Assembly (NCBI GenBank): GCA_023436395.1
Contig: JAEZJJ010000036.1
Location: 87,465 to 151,464 of the forward strand
From: Bacillota bacterium
GTDB lineage: Bacteria > Bacillota > Clostridia > Lachnospirales > Cellulosilyticaceae
Length of the DNA stretch: 64,000 nucleotides
Direction: 5' to 3'
The notes beneath the pieces were generated by a model. It was not told the origin of the DNA and searched no databases. It was given only the letters and a program-made list of their open reading frames with translations. Positions within the stretch are counted from its first letter, which is position 1, and the number at the start of each line of letters is the position of its first letter. The translations under genes and the position numbers were made by a program. Positions 25,586 to 35,758 of the stretch are shown piece after piece.

Positions 25586-27064
25586 TCACGTTTGATAAAT
25601 ACTTGCTCTGAGCTGCTTAAGGCCCACTTCCATCTTATGTTTTGTCAGCCCCGCATATCCTAAAATAATTTGATTTTTATGGGTTCCTTTTGTAAGTGAG
25701 TGGCGCTCAACTGGGACAACATAAAGGCCAGAGGTCAGGAGCCGATCAATACATTCTTTAGAAAAACTTATGTTATCAAACTCTGCAACGATGTGCATTC
25801 CTGCAATAGCTCCGTGGATATGTACATGCTCACCAAAAATCGAATACAGTAATTCTAATAGAAAATCACGGCGTTTTCTATATTCTTTCTTCATGCGACG
25901 GATATGCCAATCAAGATCCCCATTCTGAATAAAATGCATCAACGCAAGCTGATAGATTGAGTTGGAATGATGATCAGCCAATCGCTTTAGTTCACGTATT
26001 TGAGAAATAAGGTGTGAGGGAAGGACAAGATACCCAAGCCGGATAGAAGGAAACATAACTTTACTAAACGTACCAACATAAATTACCCGCTCATTGTCCA
26101 ATTCAAATAATGAGTTGGCGGGAGCTATATCATATGTAAATGTACTGTCGTAATCATCTTCTAATAGGTATGCTCCAGACTTTCTTGCAAACTCAATCAA
26201 CGCAATCCTCCGTTGGATTGGTAAGATTCCACCCATAGGAAACTGGTGAGAGGGTGTAGTAAAAATAAGGGTAGGTCTGCCGTTAATAGGAAATTGCTCT
26301 GGCTGTATTCCCTGAGTATCCACTTCAAAGGGGACGATATGATTTGTATGATAAGATAAAATCTGCTTTACGTTGGCATTTGATGGGTTCTCTATCCACA
26401 CTTCACTTTGAAAGCAAAGAAGGCACTTTGCTACCAAAGACAGTCCTTGCTTTGCTCCAGAAGTTACAATAATCTGTTCCGGGCTACAGGAAATGCCTCG
26501 TGTTCTTTTCAGATAGCTACATAAAACACGCCTAAATTCGGGGCGCCCCTGTGGGTCATCATAGCCGAGAGCTGAAACAGGCGCACTCAGAAAAGCCTGG
26601 GAAACCACACGATTCCACTTTTCTCGTGGGAACAAGTCAAGGGCGGAAATACCACTATCAAAGTTAATCATCTGGTCTAAAATCATAACATCCGAAAGCG
26701 AAGCAGTCTGTTGATTAGTAATAGATACAGGTTGTGGCATAGTCCTTACACCGGAGCAAACATAAAAACCAGCTCCTGCCACACTATGAACTATCCCCTC
26801 TGATGCTAACATCTCATAAGCAGTCAATACGGTATTTCTGGCAACACAAAGCTCCTGACTTAAGTCGCGGGATGAGGGCAGCGTCTCACCAGCCTCCAAT
26901 TCACCGGATAATATCTTGGTTCGTATTGCTGTGTAAATTTGTTTTGCATAGGAACGTTTCTTTGTTTTATCTAAAGATAAATATAGCATCTTTTCATCCT
27001 CAACTGGCTCAATATAAAATAAGAGAAAGTGTATCTTTTCCACATCAAAATCTTGTGGTTTCAT
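25586..27064 (-). CDS. MocR/PdxR-type regulator, second copy
   Basis: 492 residues, or 467 if translation begins at the internal ATG at 26989, which has GAGGATGAAAAG upstream; most family members begin at that point. The GntR winged helix (SYAKQIYTAIRTKILSGEL, LPSSRDLSQELCVARNTV) is followed by an aminotransferase-like domain with GTFSKVMFPSIRLGY (PLP lysine). It is divergent from the EamA exporter, 46 bp away, which it probably regulates. GC content is higher here than in the TelA region. Confidence 0.88.
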   Translation of the reverse strand: MKPQDFDVEKIHFLLFYIEPVEDEKMLYLSLDKTKKRSYAKQIYTAIRTKILSGELEAGETLPSSRDLSQELCVARNTVLTAYEMLASEGIVHSVAGAGFYVCSGVRTMPQPVSITNQQTASLSDVMILDQMINFDSGISALDLFPREKWNRVVSQAFLSAPVSALGYDDPQGRPEFRRVLCSYLKRTRGISCSPEQIIVTSGAKQGLSLVAKCLLCFQSEVWIENPSNANVKQILSYHTNHIVPFEVDTQGIQPEQFPINGRPTLIFTTPSHQFPMGGILPIQRRIALIEFARKSGAYLLEDDYDSTFTYDIAPANSLFELDNERVIYVGTFSKVMFPSIRLGYLVLPSHLISQIRELKRLADHHSNSIYQLALMHFIQNGDLDWHIRRMKKEYRKRRDFLLELLYSIFGEHVHIHGAIAGMHIVAEFDNISFSKECIDRLLTSGLYVVPVERHSLTKGTHKNQIILGYAGLTKHKMEVGLKQLRASIYQT

Positions 27065-27110
27065 TATAGCGTACCTAATATATCAATGTAAACAATAGAG
27101 AGGTATCATT

Positions 27111-27995
27111 ATGAACTTAAAAAGCAGTTTCCATCCATACGCAGTTATAACGATTTTCTTTTGGTCTCTGGCTTATGTTTTAACAAGGCTGACACTACAA
27201 TATTTCTCTACGTCTTCCTTGGGTTTTCTACGCTACTTGATTGCATCTTGCACCTTGCTTATTGTTGCTATTTTGATAAAAATGCAACGGCCATCCCTAA
27301 CTGATCTTCCATGGTTTCTGATAGCTGGATGTTTTGGTTTCTTTTTTTATATAATTGCGTTCAATCAGGGACAGGCCACTGTCACCTCCTCAACTGGGAG
27401 TATCATAATCGCTACCGTTCCAATAATCACCTCGTTACTCGCCTACTTTGTCTACAGGGAAAAAATTCGGATATTCCAATGGGTAGGAATTCTGATTGAA
27501 TTTATTGGTGTTGGTGTCCTAGCAATGATGAATGGTGTATTTTCCATTAATACTGGACTGTTATGGCTTTTTTTAGCTGCTTTAGCCTTAAGCGTCTATA
27601 ATTTAATGCAAAGGAAATTGACAAAAACCTATACTGCTTTGCAGACTTCCACATACAGTATTTTTTTGGGAACACTCCTACTGACGATTTTTGCGCCAAA
27701 AGCATTTGATGAAGTCTTTCAAGTGCCCCCAGTTCAATATCTGTATCTCGCTATTTTAGGTGTCTGCTCTAGTGCTATTGCTTATGTTTCATGGGCAAAG
27801 GCATTTTCCAAAGCAAAGCAAACATCTCAGGTTAGCAACTATATGTTTGTCACGCCGATTTTGACAAGTATTCTTGGATTCCTAATCGCTGAGGAGGTAC
27901 CTGATTATGCAACACTGCTCGGTGGTGGAATTATCTTGTTTGGCGTACTCATTTTTAATTTTGGAGGAAAACTTTATGCAAAATCCTATCATTAA
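27111..27995 (+). CDS. EamA/DMT-family transporter
   Basis: 294 residues, ten predicted membrane segments in two EamA repeats (FFWSLAYVLTRLTLQYF at the start of repeat one; LLWLFLAALALSVYNLMQRK in repeat two). Drug/metabolite-superfamily exporters export amino acids or other small metabolites. It is divergent from the MocR-type regulator and overlaps the downstream GNAT gene by 20 bp. Substrate unknown. Confidence 0.88.
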   Translation: MNLKSSFHPYAVITIFFWSLAYVLTRLTLQYFSTSSLGFLRYLIASCTLLIVAILIKMQRPSLTDLPWFLIAGCFGFFFYIIAFNQGQATVTSSTGSIIIATVPIITSLLAYFVYREKIRIFQWVGILIEFIGVGVLAMMNGVFSINTGLLWLFLAALALSVYNLMQRKLTKTYTALQTSTYSIFLGTLLLTIFAPKAFDEVFQVPPVQYLYLAILGVCSSAIAYVSWAKAFSKAKQTSQVSNYMFVTPILTSILGFLIAEEVPDYATLLGGGIILFGVLIFNFGGKLYAKSYH

Positions 27996-28464
27996 AAGAA
28001 TTGAATATACGGAATTGGACACCTGCGCTAAACTGATACGTGAAAGCTTTGGTACGGTTGCTAAAGAATTTAATTTAACCCACGAAAACTGTCCCTCCAA
28101 TGGAGCCTTTATTGAAACATCACGCTTACAGGCAGATTGGGACAAGGAGAAATTGATGTTTGGTTTGTATTGCGGTCCGATATTGGTTGGCTGTATGATA
28201 CTGGAGCTCAAAAATACTAATGTTTATGAATTGGAAAAATTGGCTATTCATCCACATTATCGGCATATGGGATATGGTTCACTGCTTTTGTCATATGCTT
28301 TAAAAGTCGCAGCAGAGGCTCATGTGTCGAAAGTTACACTTGGGATAATTGAAGAAAATATTCGTTTGAAATCTTGGTATCAAACTCATGGTTTTATACA
28401 TACAGGAACAGCACAGTTTGCTCATTTACCCTTTACTGTAGGATATATGGAGCAATCTTTATAG
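27976..28464 (+). CDS. GNAT-family N-acetyltransferase
   Basis: 162 residues from the ATG at 27976, chosen because GGAGGAAAACTTT is directly upstream; the open frame extends further 5' without a site. The acetyl-CoA-binding motif is LEKLAIHPHYRHMGYGSLLLSYAL near 87-110 (R-x-x-G-x-G), followed by SKVTLGIIEENIRLKSWYQTHGF. It is coupled to the EamA exporter by overlap, so acetylation and export may act on the same compound; that is inference. Confidence 0.85.
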   Translation: MQNPIIKRIEYTELDTCAKLIRESFGTVAKEFNLTHENCPSNGAFIETSRLQADWDKEKLMFGLYCGPILVGCMILELKNTNVYELEKLAIHPHYRHMGYGSLLLSYALKVAAEAHVSKVTLGIIEENIRLKSWYQTHGFIHTGTAQFAHLPFTVGYMEQSL

Positions 28465-28469
28465 ATGTT

Positions 28470-28514
28470 AAAAGAGATGCTCTACAACTTTATATCGTTG
28501 TGTAGCATCTCTTT
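28470..28514. terminator. Convergent terminator between GNAT and transketolase genes
   Basis: AAAGAGATGCT and AGCATCTCTTT, extended by ACAAC/GTTGT, form a long stem with T/A runs on either side. It serves both the plus-strand GNAT gene and the minus-strand transketolase. Confidence 0.75.
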
Positions 28515-28519
28515 CATTT

Positions 28520-30496
28520 TTACTTATTTAATATTTGCTTGGCTTGATTGACAACATTTTCTACTGTAAAACCATTTTTCTTAAAGATAATATTTGCAGG
28601 TGCTGACTCACCAAACGTATCTAATGATATCACCCTTCCTTCAAATCCTGTATATTTATGCCATCCAAAACTTGTTGCAGCTTCTACTGCGATTCTCTTT
28701 ACTTTATCTTTAGGTAAAATGGATTCTTTGTACTCTTTAGATTGTTTTTCAAATACATCTACTGATGCCATACTAATAGCACTTGCTTTAATGCCTTCTT
28801 TTGCTAGCTCTCCTACTGCCTGTTCAACAAGTTGTACTTCTGAACCTGTAGCCATTAATAGAATATCAGCATCTTTAGGTGCTACACCTGCCACTACATA
28901 ACCACCTTTTTTAGCTTCTTCTCCTGATTTTTCAAGGAAAGGTAAGTCTTGTCTTGAAAGGACAATAGCGACTGGCTCAGTCTTGCTATTAAGTGCATAT
29001 TCCCAAGCAGCTACTGTTTCTTTAGCATCTGCAGGTCTAAAAGTCACCACATTTGGTGTACTACGAAGCATAGCTAATTGCTCAATAGGCTGATGGGTTG
29101 GTCCATCTTCTCCTACGCCAATACTATCATGAGTAAGCACATAGGTTACTGGTAACTTCATAAGAGCTGCAAGTCTCATTGGGTTTTTCATGTAATCACT
29201 AAATACGAAGAAAGTTGAACAGAATGTTTTAAGGCCACCATGTAGTGCAATTCCATTAGCTATAGCACCCATGGCATGTTCACGAATACCAAAGTGGAGG
29301 TTACGACCTGAGTAGTCTTCACTACTAAAATCACCCTTATCATTCATATAAGTTTTTGTAGAAGGTGCAAGGTCAGCTGAACCTCCAATCACATTAGTTA
29401 CAACATTTGCCATATGATTAATGACTTCAAAAGAAGCAATACGAGTAGCCATTTTCTTAGTGGTATCTTGATATTTATCATAAATGTCTAGTTTTACTTC
29501 AGCTGGATTATGCCATTCTTTCCACTTTTTAGCACACTCTGGGAATGCCTTAGTATAAAACTGAAATAATTGTTGCCATTCAGCTTCTTTATCAGCTCCT
29601 ACTCGATTGATTTCTGCAATATGAGCTTTTACAGTATCCTCTATATAAAACGCTTCATTATGATGTTCTAAGAATGCTCTCATTTCATCAATGTTTTCTT
29701 GACCTAAAGGTTCACCATGGGCTGCTGGTTTTCCTTGTTTCTTAGGACATCCATAGCCAATTTGTGTTTTAACTTCAATGAAGCTTGGCTCAGATGTATT
29801 AGCACGAGCTGCATCTAATGCTTTTTTAATAGCGTCGATATCATTACCATCTTCTACTAAGAAAGTTTCAAAACCTTGAGCTTCAAATCTCTTTCTTACA
29901 TCTTCTCTAAATGCAATATTGGTATTACCTTCAATGGTAATATTATTAGAATCGTAAAGTACGATTAATTTACCTAATCCTAATGTACCAGCTAAGGCTG
30001 TTGCTTCATATGAAATACCTTCCATTAAACAGCCATCTCCAACTAATGCATATGTATAATGATCTACAATAGGATAACCTTCTTTATTAAACTCTGCACT
30101 TAAATACTTCTCTGCCATTGCCATACCTACTGCCATAGCAATCCCTTGCCCTAAAGGACCAGTGGTAGCCTCAACACCTACTGTATGACCGTACTCTGGA
30201 TGTCCTGGTGTTAAACTTCCTTCTTGGCGAAAATTCTTAAGATCATCTGCTGTTAATCCATAGTTAAAGACATGTAATAAAGAGTATAGTAATGCAGAAC
30301 CATGTCCTGCTGATAAAACAAAGCGGTCTCTATTTTCCCATTTAGGATTTTTAGGATTGTGTGCCATATTAGCCCACAAAGTATATGCCATAGGCGCAGA
30401 ACCTAATGGTAATCCTGGATGTCCTGAATTAGCTGCTTGAACAGCTTCTGCAGCTAATACACGTATGGTATTAATTGTTTTTTGTTCAACTTTCAT
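28520..30496 (-). CDS. tkt: Transketolase
   Basis: 658 residues, full length. The TPP-binding motif is GDGCLMEGISYEATALAG near 153-170. The pyrimidine domain has GIREHAMGAIANGIALHG near 405 and DSIGVGEDGPTHQPIEQL near 460; the C-terminal domain is complete. Transketolase moves two-carbon units between xylulose-5-P, ribose-5-P, erythrose-4-P and glycolytic sugars. It follows the transaldolase gene by 80 bp. With xylulokinase at 49170 it completes the route from xylan pentoses to glycolysis. Confidence 0.96.
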   Translation of the reverse strand: MKVEQKTINTIRVLAAEAVQAANSGHPGLPLGSAPMAYTLWANMAHNPKNPKWENRDRFVLSAGHGSALLYSLLHVFNYGLTADDLKNFRQEGSLTPGHPEYGHTVGVEATTGPLGQGIAMAVGMAMAEKYLSAEFNKEGYPIVDHYTYALVGDGCLMEGISYEATALAGTLGLGKLIVLYDSNNITIEGNTNIAFREDVRKRFEAQGFETFLVEDGNDIDAIKKALDAARANTSEPSFIEVKTQIGYGCPKKQGKPAAHGEPLGQENIDEMRAFLEHHNEAFYIEDTVKAHIAEINRVGADKEAEWQQLFQFYTKAFPECAKKWKEWHNPAEVKLDIYDKYQDTTKKMATRIASFEVINHMANVVTNVIGGSADLAPSTKTYMNDKGDFSSEDYSGRNLHFGIREHAMGAIANGIALHGGLKTFCSTFFVFSDYMKNPMRLAALMKLPVTYVLTHDSIGVGEDGPTHQPIEQLAMLRSTPNVVTFRPADAKETVAAWEYALNSKTEPVAIVLSRQDLPFLEKSGEEAKKGGYVVAGVAPKDADILLMATGSEVQLVEQAVGELAKEGIKASAISMASVDVFEKQSKEYKESILPKDKVKRIAVEAATSFGWHKYTGFEGRVISLDTFGESAPANIIFKKNGFTVENVVNQAKQILNK

Positions 30497-30576
30497 CTTC
30501 TACTCCCTTTCCGCTATTATTGCCATTTTAATATATCCTTAAATGCTAAAATCAGTTCTATTAAATAAGGGTTCTA

Positions 30577-31230
30577 CTAATTAAGTTTTTGCTCTAAGCC
30601 TTCCCAGTCTTTAAGGAATCTTTGAATACCATTATCAGTAAGAGGGTGTTTGGTCATTTGAACAATAACGCCATAAGGAACAGTTGCAATATGTGCTCCA
30701 GCCTTTGCTGCATCTACTACATGAAGAGGGCTACGTACACTTGCTGCAATAATTTCTGTTTCAATCCCGTGGATCTCAAATATTTCTGCAATATCTCTTA
30801 CTAATTGCATACCTTCTGTTCCTACATCATCAAGTCTTCCTAAAAATGGACTTACATAAGTAGCACCTGCTCTAGCTGCAAGTAATGCTTGAGCTGCTGA
30901 GAAGATTAGGGTAACATTTGTTTTAATGCCTTTAGCTGTTAATTGTTTTGTTGCTTTTAATCCTTCTTCTGTCATAGGTAATTTAATAACAATATTTTTA
31001 TGGATTTTAACAAGCTCTAAAGCTTCTTCCACCATTTTAGGTGCTTCAAGGGAAATAACCTCTGCACTAATAGGTCCATCTACAATATCCGTAATTTCTT
31101 TAATTACAGATTTAAATTCTAGTCCTTCACGGGCAATAAGTGATGGGTTTGTTGTTACACCACAAATAACACCTAAGTCATTAGCCTTACGAATTTCCTC
31201 TGTATTGGCTGTGTCTACAAATAATTTCAT
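30577..31230 (-). CDS. tal: Transaldolase (short TalC/FSA-like type)
   Basis: 217 residues. MKLFVDTANTEEIRKANDLG, ICGVTTNPSLIAREG and HKNIVIKLPMTEEGL (Schiff-base Lys) are typical of the short class that includes TalC and fructose-6-phosphate aldolase. Genomic company (transketolase downstream) favours transaldolase activity: sedoheptulose-7-P plus glyceraldehyde-3-P to erythrose-4-P plus fructose-6-P. GGAGGAATAAAC precedes the ATG. Confidence 0.92.
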   Translation of the reverse strand: MKLFVDTANTEEIRKANDLGVICGVTTNPSLIAREGLEFKSVIKEITDIVDGPISAEVISLEAPKMVEEALELVKIHKNIVIKLPMTEEGLKATKQLTAKGIKTNVTLIFSAAQALLAARAGATYVSPFLGRLDDVGTEGMQLVRDIAEIFEIHGIETEIIAASVRSPLHVVDAAKAGAHIATVPYGVIVQMTKHPLTDNGIQRFLKDWEGLEQKLN

Positions 31231-31340
31231 GTTTATTCCTCCTACATAATTTATATTATTTTATCAAGACTATATTATCATCTTCGATTGCGTCATCATG
31301 TTGTCCGTACAAGTTAATTATACTATTTTTTTTATGATTT

Positions 31341-31527
31341 TCAATAGTATGTTTTTATAAAATGAATACTGCCTTCTATCTCATTTTCCTCAAAAATACG
31401 ATTTACTAATTCCTTATTCCCTAAATCCATCACGTAAAAACTCAATCTTCATCATATACTTGTCTATTATCATAACTAAATGTAATAGCTTTCTTTTTTC
31501 CATTTGATACAGAAAATCAATTTCCAT
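31341..31527 (-). pseudogene. Small gene after the GH3 enzyme with an apparent +1 frameshift
   Basis: AAAGGAGTAGAAGAT precedes an ATG at 31527, 14 bp after the GH3 stop. The frame gives 37 residues (MEIDFLYQMEKRKLLHLVM ...) and stops at 31414. If one T of the run after codon 28 is skipped, the frame continues as FYVMDLGNKELVNRIFEENE to a TGA at 31341, giving ~61 residues. The span is 187 bp, one base more than a multiple of three. No family recognised. The other bases of the 31231-31540 gap are AT-rich without a feature. Confidence 0.5.
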
Positions 31528-31540
31528 ATCTTCTACTCCT

Positions 31541-33673
31541 TTATAAAATATAAATATCCTTTGTAACCGGCTTTCTTCCTGTTAACTCAATACTTCTCTC
31601 ATCTGGCCCATTTGTCCCAATAAATAGTCTGAAATGATGACTATCTATATAACGTTTACCTTCCTCGTTAACAACCTCAAAAGCTCTTTGTTTTATTAGC
31701 AAGGTTATTTCTAATGCATCATAGGCTTCTAAATAAACAGATCTATAAGCACATAAACTGTAATTAGGTACAGCGAACTGAGATTCTAGATCTTTTATAT
31801 AAACTTGTACGATATCGTAAGTAAAAACTTCTGATTGATTAGTAACTTGAATCTTGATTTCATAGATTAATTCATCCTCTATAGTCTTAGCTTTTACTAC
31901 TGCATCCTTCACTTCCACCTTGGCATAGTTAAGACCATAACCAAAAGGATATAGTGCCTTATTTTTCATATAGCGATAAGTACGACCCATCATACTATAG
32001 TCTCTAAAATCAGGTAATTCTTCTGTCGTTCTATAAAAGGTTATTGGCAATTTACCACTAGGTGAGTACTCGCCAAATAGAAGCTGTGCTAGAGCTTTTC
32101 CACCTACTTCTCCTGGATACCAAGTTTCCATGACTGCATCGCAGTGATCCTGTGCTGTATTAATAGCCATAGCACTACCACTACTTAAAATAAGAATAGT
32201 TGGCTTACCTACTTTTAGTACTTCTTCTAGAAGTAATTGTTGTCTTCCAATTAAGTTTAAATCATTTTTATCTCCTGCAGCAAAGGCATTTCCCATATCC
32301 CCTTGCTCTCCTTCTATGCTTGCATCTAAACCCAGGAAAATAATAACAACATCACTTTGTTCTGCTACTATAAGCGCCTCTGATAATCTATCATTCTCCC
32401 AAGACAAACCGGATATACTATTTTTAAATAGATGACATCCTTCTGCATAATAAACTCTAGCTGCACTTCCAATATAATCTTGAATGCCTTCTAAAAAGGT
32501 AGTATATCTTGAAGCTGTGCCAAAATAATTGCCTTGTAAAACCGTACGGCTATTTGCTGTGGGGCCAATAACCCCTATAGCTTTTGTTTGTTTTAAGTTA
32601 AGTGGTAAAATGCCATTATTTTTAAGCAGTACCATACTTCTTCTAGCTACATCTAATGCAATATCACGATGAATCTTACAATCATTGACTTCATATGGAA
32701 TTTTATTATACTTACAGTTTTCATCAAATAATCCTAGTTTCATACGAATTGCCATTAACTTCTCGGCTGACTCGGTAATCGTTTGTTCTGATACAAGTCC
32801 TTCATTATAAGCTTGTAGCATATGTAAATAAGTGTTACCACAATTTAAATGGCAACCATTATTAATAGCTAATGCTGCAGATTCTGTAGCTGTATGTGTT
32901 ACCATATGTTCTGTATGGAAATCACGAATAGCCCAGCAATCTGATACTACATAACCATCAAACCCCCATTCTTCCTTTAGAATATCTTTCAGTAAGACCT
33001 TGCTTCCACAGGCTGGCTCTCCATTAACACGGTTATAAGCCCCCATTACTCCTGCTACTTTTCCTTCAGTCACTGCTGCTTCAAAAGCAGGTAAATAGGT
33101 CTCATACAAATCTTTTTTAGAAACAATTGCATCGAAGTAATGCCTCTCTTCCTCTGGACCCGAATGAACTGCAAAGTGCTTAGCACATGCTGCAGCCTTC
33201 CAATATTGATTCCTTTCATCACCTTGTAAACCACGAATAAATGCAACGCCCAAACGTGATGTTAAATAAGGGTCTTCACCATAAGTTTCATGTCCTCTTC
33301 CCCATCTAGGATCTCTAAATATATTAATATTAGGTGCCCATAAGGTCATTCCTTTATAAATATCTCTATCTTCTTTTTTTACAAATTCATTATACTTAGC
33401 TCTGGCCTCTGTAGCGACAATATCTGCTATTTGATAGAGATATTCTTCATCAAACATAGCCGCCATTCCTATGGCTTGGGGAAACACTGTTGCTACTCCT
33501 GATCTAGCAACTCCATGCAAAGCCTCACTCCACCAGTTATATGCTGGTATACCTAATCTTTTAATAGCAGGAGAATCATATCTTAGCATAGATGCTTTTT
33601 CTAATAATTCCATTTTTTCAACCAAAGCTTTCGCTTCTTCTATAAAAGATTGCTCTATTAGTTGTTCTTCCAT
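31541..33673 (-). CDS. GH3 beta-xylosidase/beta-glucosidase, intracellular
   Basis: 710 residues from the ATG at 33673, preceded by AAAAGGAGGGACATA; upstream in-frame ATGs lack a site. GH3 N-terminal domain: YNWWSEALHGVARSG, APNINIFRDPRWGRGHETYGEDPYLT, KHFAVHSGPEEERHYFDA, and the nucleophile Asp in DGYVVSDCWAI near 245-255. The alpha/beta sandwich and the fibronectin-III-like C-terminal domain follow. Sequence type matches xylan 1,4-beta-xylosidases. No signal peptide, so it works on imported xylo-oligosaccharides. 31 bp after the GH67 gene, same operon. Confidence 0.92.
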   Translation of the reverse strand: MEEQLIEQSFIEEAKALVEKMELLEKASMLRYDSPAIKRLGIPAYNWWSEALHGVARSGVATVFPQAIGMAAMFDEEYLYQIADIVATEARAKYNEFVKKEDRDIYKGMTLWAPNINIFRDPRWGRGHETYGEDPYLTSRLGVAFIRGLQGDERNQYWKAAACAKHFAVHSGPEEERHYFDAIVSKKDLYETYLPAFEAAVTEGKVAGVMGAYNRVNGEPACGSKVLLKDILKEEWGFDGYVVSDCWAIRDFHTEHMVTHTATESAALAINNGCHLNCGNTYLHMLQAYNEGLVSEQTITESAEKLMAIRMKLGLFDENCKYNKIPYEVNDCKIHRDIALDVARRSMVLLKNNGILPLNLKQTKAIGVIGPTANSRTVLQGNYFGTASRYTTFLEGIQDYIGSAARVYYAEGCHLFKNSISGLSWENDRLSEALIVAEQSDVVIIFLGLDASIEGEQGDMGNAFAAGDKNDLNLIGRQQLLLEEVLKVGKPTILILSSGSAMAINTAQDHCDAVMETWYPGEVGGKALAQLLFGEYSPSGKLPITFYRTTEELPDFRDYSMMGRTYRYMKNKALYPFGYGLNYAKVEVKDAVVKAKTIEDELIYEIKIQVTNQSEVFTYDIVQVYIKDLESQFAVPNYSLCAYRSVYLEAYDALEITLLIKQRAFEVVNEEGKRYIDSHHFRLFIGTNGPDERSIELTGRKPVTKDIYIL

Positions 33674-33704
33674 TATGTCCCTCCTTTTCATCCACTTTCT
33701 AAGA

Positions 33705-35732
33705 TTACTCATAGATTTTCCTATTTTTGTTATCCTTGATCCCTACTTTTCTATAAAAATAAGTATTCACCACATCTCGCCATTCAATGGCATCTATAAG
33801 TTGAATTTTTAAACCTTCTTCTATGGCCTGATAAAAGTCCTTATCGATTTTTCCTTCTAATGTCTTCCACTCTTTAGTATAATATAGCACTTGCTCTACT
33901 CCTTCAAAGTGCACATCATAAACATATTGTATTAATGTCCTTCCATCCTTTAAGGTATATGTATAAGGTACATGATGGAAAAATAATAACAATTCCTCTG
34001 GGCAAGTTTCTCTATTCTCATACAAACTTCTATTTGGCTCTAAGTATTGTGCTGTATAGCCAGTTCCTGTCTTCATGGTCCTATCTACACCAATTCCCTT
34101 GTAATCTGCATAATGATAAGTTCCCCAAGGTGAATATTCATACCCTTCAATATTAGGACCATAGTGATGTCCCACATTAACCATCCAACCTATGCCTAAG
34201 GGTACTGTATAATCTTCATATGCTTTTCTAGAAGTTAGTAATATTTCTTTTACGGTTTCAGTCACTTCTTTATTTAAGCTTAATGTAAGTTCTATCCATT
34301 CATCTGCTATCTCTCCTGAAGTGAGTTCTGGGTTCCAGCATAACCTTCCATAGCCATAAAGATTAACTGCTGCCATAGGATTACCCGTCCAACATTCACT
34401 ATCTCCAATATTCGATACAGCAGCTATACCTGATAGCTTATTATTAAATGTTTTGCCACTTACGATGTCTTTAATAGGGCTCTCTTGGCCTCTAGCATAG
34501 GTCTTAAAATCTAAACACTCTTTCCACATAGGAACAAGATAGCAGATATGCTTTTGTTGCCCTGTGTATTCTTGAGTAATTTGAAATTCTATGATTTGAT
34601 TGGTTTTTGTAAGTGCGCCAAATAATGGTGAAAGAGGTTCTCTAATCTGAAAATCCATTGGACCATTCTTAATTTGTAAAATAACATTCTCTTTAAACTC
34701 ACCATCAAGGGGCTTGAAATGATCATAGGCCGCCTTGGCTCTATCTGTTTTTCTATCTCTCCAATCCACATGGCAATTATAAACAAAGCATCTCCATATC
34801 ACTATGCCACCATATGGTGCTAAAGCCTCTGCTAACATATTGGCTCCCTCTGCATGATTACGTCCATAAGTGAATGGACCTGGCCTATTTTCAGAATCAG
34901 CTTTAACTAGAAAGCCACCTAAGTTTGGAATATAGCTATAGATTACATCAACGGTATTTCTCCACCACTTCCTTACTTCCTCTTCTAATGGATCAGCACT
35001 TTTCATACCATCTATTTCAATAGGTGCTGCAAAATTAATACTTAAAAATACTTTAATGCCATATGCGGCAAAAGTATCTCCTATAGCTTTAAGTTCTTCT
35101 AAATAAGGTATTGTAATAAACTTTGTTTCATAATAGTGGACATTTACATTATTAATTGCAATACTATTAATCCCTACTGATGCTATTAACCGTGCATAGT
35201 CTTTGATTCTAGTCATATCCCTCACAATATGATTGTTTTCATAAAAAATAGAGTTGCCTGCGTACCCTCTCTCAATACTGCCATCTAAATTATCCCACTG
35301 ATTGATCATACGTATTTGATTTTTAGGTTGTTCTTTTATGCAGATGCCTTTGATAGGTAACTTTCTTTTTGTATGGTTAATGAATGTAAAAACGCCATAT
35401 AAAACACCACTTCCTGTGCTTGCCTTTATTTCTAAAACATGATTCTTTTCTATGATTGTATAGCCATCATCCTTTATTTCCTTTTCTAGAACAATCTTAA
35501 AACATAGACTTCTATCAAAATCAGGCTCCTGTATAATTTGAAGTGTTTTATTAAAAAATGTTTTAAAAAAAGTTTTTAGCTCTTCTATGGCATTTTGAAT
35601 AACAACATCTTTTAATAGATACTCTTCACAATAAAGGCTCTCTCCATAAATCCATTCATCATAAATTTCATTAGCTACAGTATAGTCAAGCCAACTCTGA
35701 TATAATTTATTACTTTCTTTTATTTGATCCAT
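33705..35732 (-). CDS. aguA: GH67 alpha-glucuronidase
   Basis: 675 residues, full length, no signal peptide. Characteristic blocks: QWDNLDGSIERGYAG near 135, LIASVGINSIAINNVN, FLVKADSENRPGPFTYGR near 280 (conserved catalytic-site carboxylates), and VIWRCFVYNCHVDWRDRKTD. GH67 enzymes remove 4-O-methyl-glucuronic acid from the non-reducing end of short xylo-oligosaccharides. The gene is followed at once by the GH3 beta-xylosidase and preceded by a terminator hairpin, so it may start its own transcript or be read through at a reduced level. Confidence 0.94.
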   Translation of the reverse strand: MDQIKESNKLYQSWLDYTVANEIYDEWIYGESLYCEEYLLKDVVIQNAIEELKTFFKTFFNKTLQIIQEPDFDRSLCFKIVLEKEIKDDGYTIIEKNHVLEIKASTGSGVLYGVFTFINHTKRKLPIKGICIKEQPKNQIRMINQWDNLDGSIERGYAGNSIFYENNHIVRDMTRIKDYARLIASVGINSIAINNVNVHYYETKFITIPYLEELKAIGDTFAAYGIKVFLSINFAAPIEIDGMKSADPLEEEVRKWWRNTVDVIYSYIPNLGGFLVKADSENRPGPFTYGRNHAEGANMLAEALAPYGGIVIWRCFVYNCHVDWRDRKTDRAKAAYDHFKPLDGEFKENVILQIKNGPMDFQIREPLSPLFGALTKTNQIIEFQITQEYTGQQKHICYLVPMWKECLDFKTYARGQESPIKDIVSGKTFNNKLSGIAAVSNIGDSECWTGNPMAAVNLYGYGRLCWNPELTSGEIADEWIELTLSLNKEVTETVKEILLTSRKAYEDYTVPLGIGWMVNVGHHYGPNIEGYEYSPWGTYHYADYKGIGVDRTMKTGTGYTAQYLEPNRSLYENRETCPEELLLFFHHVPYTYTLKDGRTLIQYVYDVHFEGVEQVLYYTKEWKTLEGKIDKDFYQAIEEGLKIQLIDAIEWRDVVNTYFYRKVGIKDNKNRKIYE

Positions 35733-35758
35733 GATGCACCTCTTATTTTTATCTTTAC

